DNA of 64,000 nucleotides. Source: Chloroflexota bacterium (GTDB lineage: Bacteria > Chloroflexota > Dehalococcoidia > Lucifugimonadales > UBA3495). The notes under the pieces are model-generated. The model was given only the letters and a program-made list of their open reading frames with translations. It was not told where the DNA came from and did no database searches. The position numbers and the translations under genes were made by a program. Location of the stretch: assembly GCA_028874075.1 (NCBI GenBank), contig JAPPLU010000060.1, positions 159,593 through 223,592 on the forward strand, read 5' to 3'. Below are positions 33,319-41,975 of this stretch, one piece after another. Position 1 is the stretch's first letter. Each line of letters opens with the position of its first letter.

Positions 33319-34119
33319 ATGCGTAACATGCTACCCTTGGCATTGATAATGGGCTTGATCGCCGGTGTCCTGGTCGGCGGTTTTATGAATGTGTTCAATG
33401 TGCCCGTAATGGAGTGGGCCATCGAGCTGGAGGGTGCCGCCGCGGCAGCCGAAGCACCGGCCGGCGAGGAAGAGAAAGAAGTAACGGGCTTCTACGCCAC
33501 CCTGGGATCCCTGGGTGCCCAGCGTATCGGTCTGGTATTAGGGCTGGCGGTGCTGGGAATCGTCTATGGGGCCATATTCACCGGTATGTTCCACGTCGTC
33601 CGCCGCGCATTTCCCGGCTGGAACATCTGGGCCTGGGCGCTGATTGGCGGGGCGCTGTGCTTCTGGTCCGTCTCCTTGTTTACCCAGCTGAAATACCCCC
33701 TTAACCCGCCCGGCATCGGCGAGGACGCTTCGCTACTGGCGCGGCAGGGCTTTCAGTTCCTGTTCATCCTGCTTTCTGCGCTGTCCGTGGTTGCTGCCGG
33801 CCTGGTGATACGGTACATCCACGAAACGGGCTGGGAGGGTTCGCAGCGGGTATTGGGTTACACTGGTGCCGCCGTGGCCTACGTCGTAGTTGCGGTGATT
33901 GTGTTCGCAGTAATTCCGGGCAATCCCGACCCCATACCTGAATGGGTCCCCGAGGGCCTGGTCATAATGTTCCGCACCTTCTCCATCCTGGGCCACCTGC
34001 TGCTGTGGATGACTATTGCCCTGGGCGTCAGCGGTTACACCAGGTACCACCAGCGGGGAATAAGGGCCACGGCAGGGCAGACCGCTGAGCAGGAGACTAC
34101 CCCCGCATCCCGGCAATAA
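33319..34119 (+). CDS. cbtA: Cobalt transporter subunit CbtA
   Basis: 266 aa with about six membrane helices, starting MRNMLPLALIMGLIAGVLVGG. A cytoplasmic loop follows helix 1 (an EAPAGEEEKEV segment). CbtA is the predicted channel-like partner of CbtB for cobalt uptake in B12-regulated loci. ATG 33319 was chosen over a GTG 15 bases upstream. The C-terminus is polar and carries no further domain. It comes 29 bp before the chelatase gene. Confidence 0.87.
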   Translation: MRNMLPLALIMGLIAGVLVGGFMNVFNVPVMEWAIELEGAAAAAEAPAGEEEKEVTGFYATLGSLGAQRIGLVLGLAVLGIVYGAIFTGMFHVVRRAFPGWNIWAWALIGGALCFWSVSLFTQLKYPLNPPGIGEDASLLARQGFQFLFILLSALSVVAAGLVIRYIHETGWEGSQRVLGYTGAAVAYVVVAVIVFAVIPGNPDPIPEWVPEGLVIMFRTFSILGHLLLWMTIALGVSGYTRYHQRGIRATAGQTAEQETTPASRQ

Positions 34120-34148
34120 CTTGATCCCGTCTCTCCGGAGGAATGTCC

Positions 34149-36263
34149 TTGACCCAGCCCAACCGAGAACCGTCCTTTCCCTTTACCGCCATTGTGGGCC
34201 AGACGGCTATGAAACGGGCCCTGTTGCTGAACACCGTCAATCCCCGCATTGGCGGTGTTCTCATTCGCGGCAAGAAAGGCACCGCCAAGTCCACCGCCGT
34301 CCGCTCCCTGGCCGCGCTGTTGCCCCAGGTAACGGTACTCCAGGGCTGCCCCTACAGTTGCTCCCCGGAGGTGCGGCAGGGCCTGTGCCAGTGGTGCGAG
34401 ACCGGCAGCAACGACAATCCCCCCGTCAGCCACCAGGTCCGCATAGTGGATCTGCCAGTGGGCGCCAGCGAGGACCGCTTGGTGGGCTCCCTGGACATCG
34501 AGCAGGCCATCAAGACTGGTACGAAGAGCTTTGAACCGGGGCTGATTGCCGCCGCCCACCGGGGCATTCTCTACATCGACGAGGTCAACCTGCTCAACGA
34601 CCACCTGGTCGACGTGCTGCTGGACGCTTCTGCCATGGGCCGCAACTACGTGGAACGGGAGGGCATCTCCGTCAGCCACTCCGCCGAGTTCATCCTGGTG
34701 GGCACGATGAACCCGGAGGAAGGCGACCTCCGCCCCCAGCTGCTGGACCGGTTTGGGCTGGCCGTAGAAGTAGACGGAATAATGGCGGCGGAGGAACGGC
34801 GCGAGGTAGTCCGCCGGCGCATGGCCTACGAGGCCAACCCTGTAACCTTCATGGAACTATGGGATGAGGAGGAAGAAAGGGAACGGGAACGCCTGCTGCA
34901 CAGCCGCGCTCTGCTGGACCAGGTAACGGTCAGTGACGATATCCTGGGCCTGATTACCGATATCTGCGCTGAATACCAGGTAGACGGCCTGCGCGGTGAC
35001 ATCGTTATGTACAAGACCGCCAGCACCATCGCCGCCTACGACGGCCGCACTGAGGTGGACGTGGAGGACGTACGGGAGGCTGCCCTGCTGGCCCTGCTGC
35101 ACCGCCAGCGCCGCCAGCCCTTCCAGCAGCCCCACCTGGTAACCGAGCAGTTGGACAACATGCTGGAGGAGTACCAGAACCAGCCCCACAGCAGGGAATC
35201 CCAGGATGACAGCCAGTCCCCGTCCCAGGAACGCAATGAGGATGATTCCGACCCCCCTGACTTAGGCGACGAAGAGGAAGACAACGCCCTCGATTCCGGC
35301 GCCGGCCCCCAGGACCAGTGGTTCGAGACGGGCGACCCCTACGCCATCCAGTCCATCCTGCTGCCACCACCCGACCGGCGGGAGCGGCCTTCATCCGGAC
35401 GCCGTGCCACTACGGTCAGTGGCTCCAGCGCCGGCCGCTACGTCCGTGCCCAGGCACCCCAGGGATCCGTCACCGACCTGGCCCTGGACGCCACTCTCCG
35501 TGCCGCCGCCCCTTACCAGCTGCGCCGGCGGGAGAACCTGTCCGAGGACCCAGGGGCTGCCAGCTTGGTTATAGAACCTTGGGACGTGCGGGAGAAAGTG
35601 CGCGAGACCAAGACTGGCAGTCTGATTTTATTCGTAGTGGATGCCAGTGGTTCAATGGGCGCCCAACGACGCATGGTGGCAGTTAAGGGCGCGGTTCTGT
35701 CATTGCTGCTGGATGCCTACCAGCGGCGGGACCGGGTGGCCCTTATCGGCTTTCGCGGTACCGGCGCCGACCTGCTGCTGCCCCCTACCAACAGCGTGGA
35801 CTTGGCGCAGCTTTATCTCCAGGATATGCCCACGGGCGGCCGCACACCCCTGTCCCGTGGCCTCTACCTCGCCCTGGAGACCCTGGAAACGGAGCGGATG
35901 AAAGACAGGAACGTGCTGCCCCTGATTGTTTTGCTATCCGATGGCAGGGCCAACGTCGCCCTGGATGGCAGTGGCGCCAACTCCGTGGAAGAAGCTCACG
36001 GCTTCGCTTCAATCTTCGATGACAAGCACATCACCAGCGTAGTTATAGATACCGAGCTTGACTTCATTAAGCTTCAGATGGCCCAGCCCCTGGCAGAGGC
36101 TATGGGCGCCCGCTACTTGAAGCTGGAGGAACTGCGGGCGGACAGTCTGGCCGACGCCGTCCGGCGTGAATTGCCCGGAACGGATTCGGTGGCTGAAACG
36201 GAAGTCAACGGCGTCGGCGCAGAGGAAATGCGCCGAGTTTACGAGAACCTGAATCCTCACTGA
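34149..36263 (+). CDS. Fused AAA+/vWA chelatase subunit (ChlI-ChlD type), cobaltochelatase partner
   Basis: 704 aa from TTG 34149: GGAGGA at 34137-34142 gives a 6-base spacing to TTG but none to the ATG at 34143. The N-terminal AAA+ domain has Walker A GKKGTAKST (41-49) and Walker B IDEVNLL. An acidic/proline-rich linker lies at about 340-390. The C-terminal vWA domain has MIDAS DASGSMG from D498. This ATPase/adaptor pairs with CobN (or ChlH); the adjacent cobN and cobalt transporters argue for cobalt, not magnesium. Last gene of the B12-regulated operon. Confidence 0.9.
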   Translation: MTQPNREPSFPFTAIVGQTAMKRALLLNTVNPRIGGVLIRGKKGTAKSTAVRSLAALLPQVTVLQGCPYSCSPEVRQGLCQWCETGSNDNPPVSHQVRIVDLPVGASEDRLVGSLDIEQAIKTGTKSFEPGLIAAAHRGILYIDEVNLLNDHLVDVLLDASAMGRNYVEREGISVSHSAEFILVGTMNPEEGDLRPQLLDRFGLAVEVDGIMAAEERREVVRRRMAYEANPVTFMELWDEEEERERERLLHSRALLDQVTVSDDILGLITDICAEYQVDGLRGDIVMYKTASTIAAYDGRTEVDVEDVREAALLALLHRQRRQPFQQPHLVTEQLDNMLEEYQNQPHSRESQDDSQSPSQERNEDDSDPPDLGDEEEDNALDSGAGPQDQWFETGDPYAIQSILLPPPDRRERPSSGRRATTVSGSSAGRYVRAQAPQGSVTDLALDATLRAAAPYQLRRRENLSEDPGAASLVIEPWDVREKVRETKTGSLILFVVDASGSMGAQRRMVAVKGAVLSLLLDAYQRRDRVALIGFRGTGADLLLPPTNSVDLAQLYLQDMPTGGRTPLSRGLYLALETLETERMKDRNVLPLIVLLSDGRANVALDGSGANSVEEAHGFASIFDDKHITSVVIDTELDFIKLQMAQPLAEAMGARYLKLEELRADSLADAVRRELPGTDSVAETEVNGVGAEEMRRVYENLNPH

Positions 36264-36467
36264 AAAACTGACCAGGATATGACTGGATTTGTCATTTAGC
36301 ATCCTTTGGCGTCGCATACAATTGTGTAGGTACATACGCCAGCCTGCACCACCCCTTCACGGATTCTTTCTTTACATCACATTACTAAATTGGTAACCTT
36401 TTTCCTGTAGTTGTGAAACCTGACCGGCGTACGTAGCCGGCCCACCCTGCCCAACCGAGGTTACCCC

Positions 36468-37787
36468 TTGCCACGAGTCCTTCCCTATGCCGATATGGAC
36501 AAGATAATGTCCCTTTCCAAGCGAAGGGGTTTTGTCTTTCAGAGCAGCGAAATCTACGGCGGCCTGGCGTCAACCTGGGACTACGGTCCGCTGGGAGTCG
36601 AGCTTAAGCGTCACGTCAAAGAGGCCTGGTGGCAGTCAGTAATAGTGGGACGCGACGATATGGTGGGTCTGGACGCCGCCATACTCATGGCCCCGCAAGT
36701 GTGGGTCGCTAGCGGCCACGTTGAGAACTTTTCCGACCCCCTGGTGGAGTGCCGCAAGTGCCACCTGCGATTCCGCGCGGACCAGTTGGAGACGGAAAAC
36801 TGCCCCGAGTGCGGCGGCCAGTTCACCGAACCCCGCCGCTTCAACCTGATGTTCCGCACCTTTATGGGGCCGGTTGAAGATACGGGCCACGAAGTCTTCC
36901 TTCGCCCGGAAACGGCCCAGGGCATCTTCGTCAACTTTCAAAACGTCCTAAACTCCTCCCGAAAGAAGCTGCCCTTTGGCATCGGCCAGATTGGCAAGGC
37001 GTTCCGGAACGAAATCACCCCCGGCAACTTCACCTTCCGGACAAGGGAATTCGAGCAGATGGAGGTGGAATTTTTCGTCAAGCCGGGCACCGACGAAGAA
37101 TGGCTGAACAAGTGGGTTGAAGACCGCTTCAACTGGTACGTCAAATTTGGTATCCGCAAGGAAAACCTGCGTCTGCGGCGCCACGACCCCGACGAACTGG
37201 CCCACTATGCCAGGGATACTTACGACATTGAATACCGCTTTCCCTGGGGCTGGGGCGAACTGGAGGGCATTGCCGACCGCACCGATTTTGACCTGGCCCG
37301 CCATGCCGAAACCAGCGGCGAAGACCTGACCTACTTCGACGAGGAGACCCGGGAGCGGTACCTGCCCTACGTCATCGAACCCTCGGGCGGCGTCGACCGG
37401 GCCACTCTGGCCTTCTGGCTGGACTCCTACGACGAGGAACCGGACGGTGACACTGTACGGGTGGTATCCCACCTGCATCGCAAGCTGGCGCCCATTACGG
37501 TGGCGGTGTTGCCCCTCAGCCGCAACGCCCGCCTGGCCCCAACCGCTCACAACGTCCACGACCTTTTGCGCCGTAATTTTAGCAGTCAGTATGACGATGC
37601 CCAGAGTGTGGGCCGGAGATACCGCCGCCAGGATGAGATCGGTACCCCCTATTGTGTAACCGTCGACTTCGATACCATAGACGACCAGCAGGTTACCATT
37701 CGTGACCGGGACACGATGCACCAGGTGAGGGTTCCCATCTCAGATCTGGTGAACATTCTGCAGGACAAGGTAGAGCATGGCTGGTAG
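36468..37787 (+). CDS. glyS: Glycyl-tRNA synthetase, alpha2-type
   Basis: 439 aa class II synthetase of the dimeric type. A typical start is [26 protein letters not shown]. The zinc-like CRKC/CPEC region is at about 87-108, the motif 2 region is [21 protein letters not shown], and the C-terminal anticodon-binding domain begins with [14 protein letters not shown] start with CCGAGG 7 bases upstream. The 200-bp leader holds no recognisable T-box. It is flanked by the cobalt operon and birA. Confidence 0.93.
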   Translation: MPRVLPYADMDKIMSLSKRRGFVFQSSEIYGGLASTWDYGPLGVELKRHVKEAWWQSVIVGRDDMVGLDAAILMAPQVWVASGHVENFSDPLVECRKCHLRFRADQLETENCPECGGQFTEPRRFNLMFRTFMGPVEDTGHEVFLRPETAQGIFVNFQNVLNSSRKKLPFGIGQIGKAFRNEITPGNFTFRTREFEQMEVEFFVKPGTDEEWLNKWVEDRFNWYVKFGIRKENLRLRRHDPDELAHYARDTYDIEYRFPWGWGELEGIADRTDFDLARHAETSGEDLTYFDEETRERYLPYVIEPSGGVDRATLAFWLDSYDEEPDGDTVRVVSHLHRKLAPITVAVLPLSRNARLAPTAHNVHDLLRRNFSSQYDDAQSVGRRYRRQDEIGTPYCVTVDFDTIDDQQVTIRDRDTMHQVRVPISDLVNILQDKVEHGW

Positions 37788-37920
37788 GCCATTGGACAGG
37801 TTGTGCCTGCAGCCCTGATGAGACTGTTTCAGTGGAGCTAAAGTAAATCTGGGTCGCTACTTGTTGGGGGAGAGAGGAGGCGGTGGTGACGATTTTCAGT
37901 AATGGCCTGCGATTTCCGGA

Positions 37921-37926
37921 TATAAT
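37921..37926 (+). promoter_or_regulatory. Possible -10 for birA
   Basis: TATAAT at 37921-37926, with no clear -35, 59 bp before the birA start. Modest evidence. Confidence 0.35.
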
Positions 37927-37984
37927 TGGTCAACTGCCCTTCAGGGCAGGCACAGGTGTACTGGAGAGAAACAGGGAGAAAGCA

Positions 37985-38770
37985 ATGCCAGGGAACGTTG
38001 TTTCAGAGACTTTGCGGGGTGGCTTGTTTACCCGCATCGTCGGCAAGAGGCTTCTCTTTTTCCAGGAAGTCGGCTCAACCATGGACGAGGCCAGGCTTCG
38101 TGCCGAGCGGGGCACCGAAGAGGGTACGGTGGTGGTGGCCGAAACCCAGAGTGCCAGCCGGGGCCGGCAGGGTCGGAACTGGGTATCCCGTTCCGGCAAC
38201 CTTTACCTCTCCGTAGTCCTGTACCCATCCATTCAGACTCTCCCATACCTGAACAGTCTTTGCGGCGTTGCCGTGGTGAGAGCCATCGCCAATATCAGCG
38301 GTCTGAAGCCGCGCATCAAGTGGCCTAACGACATTCTCCTCAATGACAAGAAGGTTGCCGGCGTGCTGTTGGAAAGCGCCATCGCCGGCGAACAGGTACA
38401 CCATTCCATCATCGGCATTGGCATCAACGTGGCGCTGGACGCCGACGAAATTGACGAAATAGCGGGTGGTGCCATCAGCCTGAACCATGCTTCCGCCGGG
38501 GACATCCCCCGGGACGAACTGCTCAGGGAAATTCTTCAGCAACTGGACGCCCTGTACATTCAGCTGAACCACGGTAACAGCCCGGTGGAGGAGTGGGAGG
38601 AGCTGCTGGACACCTTGGGGCAGCGTGTGCGGGTGACCTGGCAAGGTGAACAATATGTGGGCTTCGCCGACGGTGTTGACGCCCAGGGCAGCTTGCTGTT
38701 GCGGCAGGATAACGGCCAGATTCGTACACTGGCAGCCGGGGACGCCATTTCGTTAAGGCCTGCCCCTTAG
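37985..38770 (+). CDS. birA: Biotin-[acetyl-CoA-carboxylase] ligase
   Basis: 261 aa from ATG 37985 with GGGAGA upstream. It attaches biotin to carboxylase carrier proteins through biotinyl-AMP. The biotinyl-AMP motif SRGRQGRNW is at 58-66 and KWPNDILLNDKKVAGVL follows. A C-terminal SH3-like domain (VRVTWQGEQYVGFADGVD) is present. There is no N-terminal helix-turn-helix, so it is a ligase without the repressor function of E. coli BirA. Confidence 0.92.
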   Translation: MPGNVVSETLRGGLFTRIVGKRLLFFQEVGSTMDEARLRAERGTEEGTVVVAETQSASRGRQGRNWVSRSGNLYLSVVLYPSIQTLPYLNSLCGVAVVRAIANISGLKPRIKWPNDILLNDKKVAGVLLESAIAGEQVHHSIIGIGINVALDADEIDEIAGGAISLNHASAGDIPRDELLREILQQLDALYIQLNHGNSPVEEWEELLDTLGQRVRVTWQGEQYVGFADGVDAQGSLLLRQDNGQIRTLAAGDAISLRPAP

Positions 38771-38788
38771 GACGGACTACTCCCAATT

Positions 38789-39598
38789 ATGCTGAAACAA
38801 CTTAGCCTGGATGGCCGGGTAGCTATAGTCACCGGAGGCGGCACAGGCCTGGGCCTCGAGATGGTGCGGCACCTGGCACGGGCGGGCGCTAATGTGGCCA
38901 TCGCCGGGCGCCGGGTTCCCCCCATAGAGAGCGCGGCCGCCGAGGTCAAGGCCGCCGGCCCCGATGCCATCGCCGTCCCCACCGACGTCAGCGACTCCTC
39001 CCAGGTCAATGCCCTGGTCCAGGCAACCATAAACCACTTTGGTCGCGTCGATATCCTCATCAACAATGCCGCGCTGGTTTCCGACAGTGTACCCATACCC
39101 ATCTGGGACCTTACCGATGAAGACTGGCAGGCGGCGCTGGATGTGAACCTTACCGGCGCCTTCTATTGTGCCCGGGCCGTCTCCAGGCCAATGGCCGACC
39201 AGGGCAGCGGCAAGATCATCAACGTTTCATCCGGCTTTGGGCTACGGGGAGGCCGGGACATTTACACTTACTGCTGCACCAAGGGCGGCATCATCCAGCT
39301 TACCCGAGTCCTTTCCTTCAGCCTGGCCCGCTACGGAATCACCGCCAACAGCATAGTCCCCGGTTTTATTCCTACGGAAGGCACGGACACGGAAATGCGC
39401 GAGTCACTGCCCAGGTCTGGCGCTTATCTGCCTACGGGCAAGCTGGGCGTTCCCCAGGACATTGGCCCGGTGGCCGTGTTTTTGGCTTCGCCGGCTTCCG
39501 ACTATATGACGGGCGAGATATTCACCCTGGACGGCGGGGGACTCGCCGCGGGCCTGGCTCCCACGGGCTACGCCCCTGAGTTTCCATTGGAACCATAG
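38789..39598 (+). CDS. SDR family oxidoreductase (intact)
   Basis: 269 aa. Cofactor motif TGGGTGLG (15-22), NNAA at 92-95, catalytic S147/S148, Y161 and K165 (YCCTK). The GEIFTLDGGG ending is typical. It lies 18 bp after birA and 33 bp before a second, degenerate SDR. Substrate unknown; the pairing suggests the two proteins may assemble together. Confidence 0.87.
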   Translation: MLKQLSLDGRVAIVTGGGTGLGLEMVRHLARAGANVAIAGRRVPPIESAAAEVKAAGPDAIAVPTDVSDSSQVNALVQATINHFGRVDILINNAALVSDSVPIPIWDLTDEDWQAALDVNLTGAFYCARAVSRPMADQGSGKIINVSSGFGLRGGRDIYTYCCTKGGIIQLTRVLSFSLARYGITANSIVPGFIPTEGTDTEMRESLPRSGAYLPTGKLGVPQDIGPVAVFLASPASDYMTGEIFTLDGGGLAAGLAPTGYAPEFPLEP

Positions 39599-39631
39599 CA
39601 ACTCCCCGCGACCCTTCCCTGGAGATGCCTG

Positions 39632-40393
39632 ATGCCGGTCCTTTCTCAATACAGTCTTGAGGGCAAAACCGCCATTCTTTACACGGCCGGCGGTAACGAC
39701 GCTCCCTTCCTTGCCCAGGCCATCGCCGAAGCAGGCGCTTCCGTTTTCACCATCGCCCGGCAGCGGAACACCCTGGATGCCGTGCAGGAGGCGCTGGGCG
39801 GCATCCAGGGCAGTCGCAGAGGAGTAGTGGCAACCCTGGATTCCGGGGATGCGGTGGCCGGAGCCCTGGCCGAATTTGACCTTCTCCACAACCAGGTCGA
39901 TATCCTGGTCAACGACAGTCGCAGTATGTTTGCCCGGAAGGCTACGGAAATCGAGCAGTCGGAGTGGGATGCGGTGCAGTCAAGAAACGTCCGGGCTACC
40001 TTCCTGCTAAGCCAGGCTGTCGGGACCAGGATGATTGCCGCGGGTTACGGCCGCGTAGTTAACATAATCTCGGGCCTGGCGGAACGGGGTATGGTCAATG
40101 GTTTGGCTTTCAGCGTCAGTCAGGCCGGTTTACTGGCCCTTACCCGCTCCCTTGCCGTGGAGTGGGGTCCCCACAACGTAAGGGTCAACGCGATCGGCAC
40201 GGGTTGGTCCATCGCCGAAGACATTCCCGTGGAGGTCCAGCGAGAAGAGCAGCTTGTCCGCTACATACCCCAGCGCCGGAAGGGCCATCCCCGGGATGTG
40301 GGCCCCCTGCTGGTCTACCTGTGCTCTGAGGCCTGCGACTACACGACCGGCCAGCCGGTCTACGTGGATGGCGGGCTCAACGCCCATCCCTGA
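39632..40393 (+). CDS. Degenerate SDR-fold protein, probable pseudoenzyme
   Basis: 253 aa with the whole SDR fold but altered active residues. The glycine-rich loop is TAGGNDAPF in place of TGxxxGxG, NNAG is NDSR (94-97), and the YxxxK pair is F160 and Q164 (FSVSQ) although S147 remains. Normal SDR chemistry is therefore unlikely. It may be a structural or regulatory partner of the SDR 33 bp upstream, or a binding protein. The C-terminal QPVYVDGGLN shows the fold is kept and the gene is not decaying. Confidence 0.82.
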   Translation: MPVLSQYSLEGKTAILYTAGGNDAPFLAQAIAEAGASVFTIARQRNTLDAVQEALGGIQGSRRGVVATLDSGDAVAGALAEFDLLHNQVDILVNDSRSMFARKATEIEQSEWDAVQSRNVRATFLLSQAVGTRMIAAGYGRVVNIISGLAERGMVNGLAFSVSQAGLLALTRSLAVEWGPHNVRVNAIGTGWSIAEDIPVEVQREEQLVRYIPQRRKGHPRDVGPLLVYLCSEACDYTTGQPVYVDGGLNAHP

Positions 40394-40494
40394 CCGCTGA
40401 ACAGTTACCCAGAGCGCCTCTTTGCCGCGTAGAACGAAACGCCCATTTAGGGATGTTCGCCAAGTGCGGCGGCCCTGATGTGGCAACAGCCCCG

Positions 40495-40524
40495 TTGAAC
40501 CCCTAGTTACGGCTGGGGTACAAT
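40495..40524 (+). promoter_or_regulatory. Promoter of the his operon, possibly leaderless
   Basis: TTGAAC at 40495-40500, an 18-bp spacer, and TACAAT at 40519-40524. The hisZ ATG at 40533 follows after only 8 bases, with no ribosome site between, so transcription may start at or near the AUG. Confidence 0.5.
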
Positions 40525-40532
40525 ACCCAACG

Positions 40533-41975
40533 ATGTCAATGCAACCCGTAACCCGTCTCAGGGGTATGTATGATTTGCCCAGGGAGTCCTGGCTGCGAAA
40601 GCGGCAAATGCAGGACTCCCTGACATCGCTTATAGGCAGCTACGGCTATTGCTTCCTCGAGACTCCCCTGCTTGAGGGTACGGAGCTTTTTCTCAGACAG
40701 TCCGGTGGCGACTTGGCATCCCGAATGTACAGCTTTATTGATGCTGGCAGCAACCAGGTTAGCCTGCGCCCTGAGTTCACCTCCCCCATTATGCGCCACT
40801 ACTTGGAAGCCACCGATGATCTTCCCCTGCCTGCTCGCTTTCAATATGCTGGCCCCGTGTTCCGGTACGATGTGGCGCATCCCGAGGGTTCCGGTCAGTA
40901 TACGCAGGTGGGCGCCGAGCTGATCGGCGCAGACAGTGTAGTTGCCGATGCCGAATTGCTGGCCTTGGCTGGGGAAATACCGGCCCGGGCGGGTGTGCCG
41001 GATTGCCGCATTAATCTGGCCGACCTGGACGTTTTTCATAGCCTCTTGGATGTAGCGCAGGTATCGGACCGCGCCCGCAGTTTCATCCAGGCCTCCGTGC
41101 CCCAGCTTAAGGGCGGACCGGCTTCCCTGCCCCAGGTACGGGAAAGGGCTTACCAGCTGCACCTGGGCGACCGGAGCCCCGAGAACCAGGAACTCAGCGC
41201 GGCCATTGCCGGCCTGGAAGACGAGCAGGCACGGCAGGTAATCCAGGGGTTCCTGCAGTGGAACGGCACAGACTTTCGCAGGTTTGGACAGCGTGATCCG
41301 GACCAGGTTGTAGATCGCTTCCTGCGGAAATTGAAGGGCAGCGACGACGTAGGCCAACTGGAAAAGGGGCTTGAGCTGGCCGCTTCCCTGACTTGCCTGC
41401 AAGGCCAGCCCGTGGAGACTGTAAACGCCGCGAGGCAGGTGATGGAGAAGGCCGGCGCCGATGTGGCGGCGATTGGTCGCCTGGCAGACCTGGTAGAAAT
41501 CCTGGAGTCCTGTTCCGAAACCCGGGGAAAGGTGACTGTGGATTTTGGGCTGGCGCGGGGTCTGGCCTATTATAATGGTATAGTTTTCGAGGTCCGGCAT
41601 CCCGATTGGTCCGGTCCCCTGGGTGGCGGCGGCCGCTACGACGGCCTGGCCCGTGCCCTGGGCAGCGGCAGGAACGTCCCTGCCCTCGGTTTCGCCTATA
41701 CCCTGGAGACGCTGCTGGCTTTGGCCGACCGCCATGGCGCCAAAGGAGCCGCGTCAGCCAGTGACGGCTATGTCCTGGTAGTTTCTGAATCGGAAGGGAA
41801 CTGCGGCGAGGCATTCCGCGTGGCCCGCGAATTACGGGAAGAGGGATCGTCGGTGGAGCTGGACGTGCAGACTCGGGATCTGGCAGGAGCCTTGGCCTAC
41901 GCTTCCCTGCGGGGAATCGCCCGGATCATTTACCTAGATTCTATGGGCCGGCAGGCCGCCCACAATGTTGAATGA
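40533..41975 (+). CDS. hisZ: ATP phosphoribosyltransferase regulatory subunit-like (HisZ), HisRS paralogue
   Basis: 480 aa, class II synthetase-like. LRPEFTSPIMR, the FRYDVAHPEGSGQYTQVG motif 2 region and GGGGRYDGLA resemble histidyl-tRNA synthetase, but the active-site block reads GLARGLAYYNG, where HisRS has RGLDYYTG. A C-terminal alpha/beta domain similar to the HisRS anticodon-binding fold is present, unlike short HisZ proteins. Its position just before hisG argues for a HisZ role. True HisRS is the alternative. It overlaps hisG by 11 bases. Confidence 0.75.
   Translation: MSMQPVTRLRGMYDLPRESWLRKRQMQDSLTSLIGSYGYCFLETPLLEGTELFLRQSGGDLASRMYSFIDAGSNQVSLRPEFTSPIMRHYLEATDDLPLPARFQYAGPVFRYDVAHPEGSGQYTQVGAELIGADSVVADAELLALAGEIPARAGVPDCRINLADLDVFHSLLDVAQVSDRARSFIQASVPQLKGGPASLPQVRERAYQLHLGDRSPENQELSAAIAGLEDEQARQVIQGFLQWNGTDFRRFGQRDPDQVVDRFLRKLKGSDDVGQLEKGLELAASLTCLQGQPVETVNAARQVMEKAGADVAAIGRLADLVEILESCSETRGKVTVDFGLARGLAYYNGIVFEVRHPDWSGPLGGGGRYDGLARALGSGRNVPALGFAYTLETLLALADRHGAKGAASASDGYVLVVSESEGNCGEAFRVARELREEGSSVELDVQTRDLAGALAYASLRGIARIIYLDSMGRQAAHNVE

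Noticed and set aside
36264..36467. T-box leader for glycyl-tRNA synthetase
   Set aside because: No recognisable T-box sequence or specifier-loop arrangement was found in the 200-bp leader.
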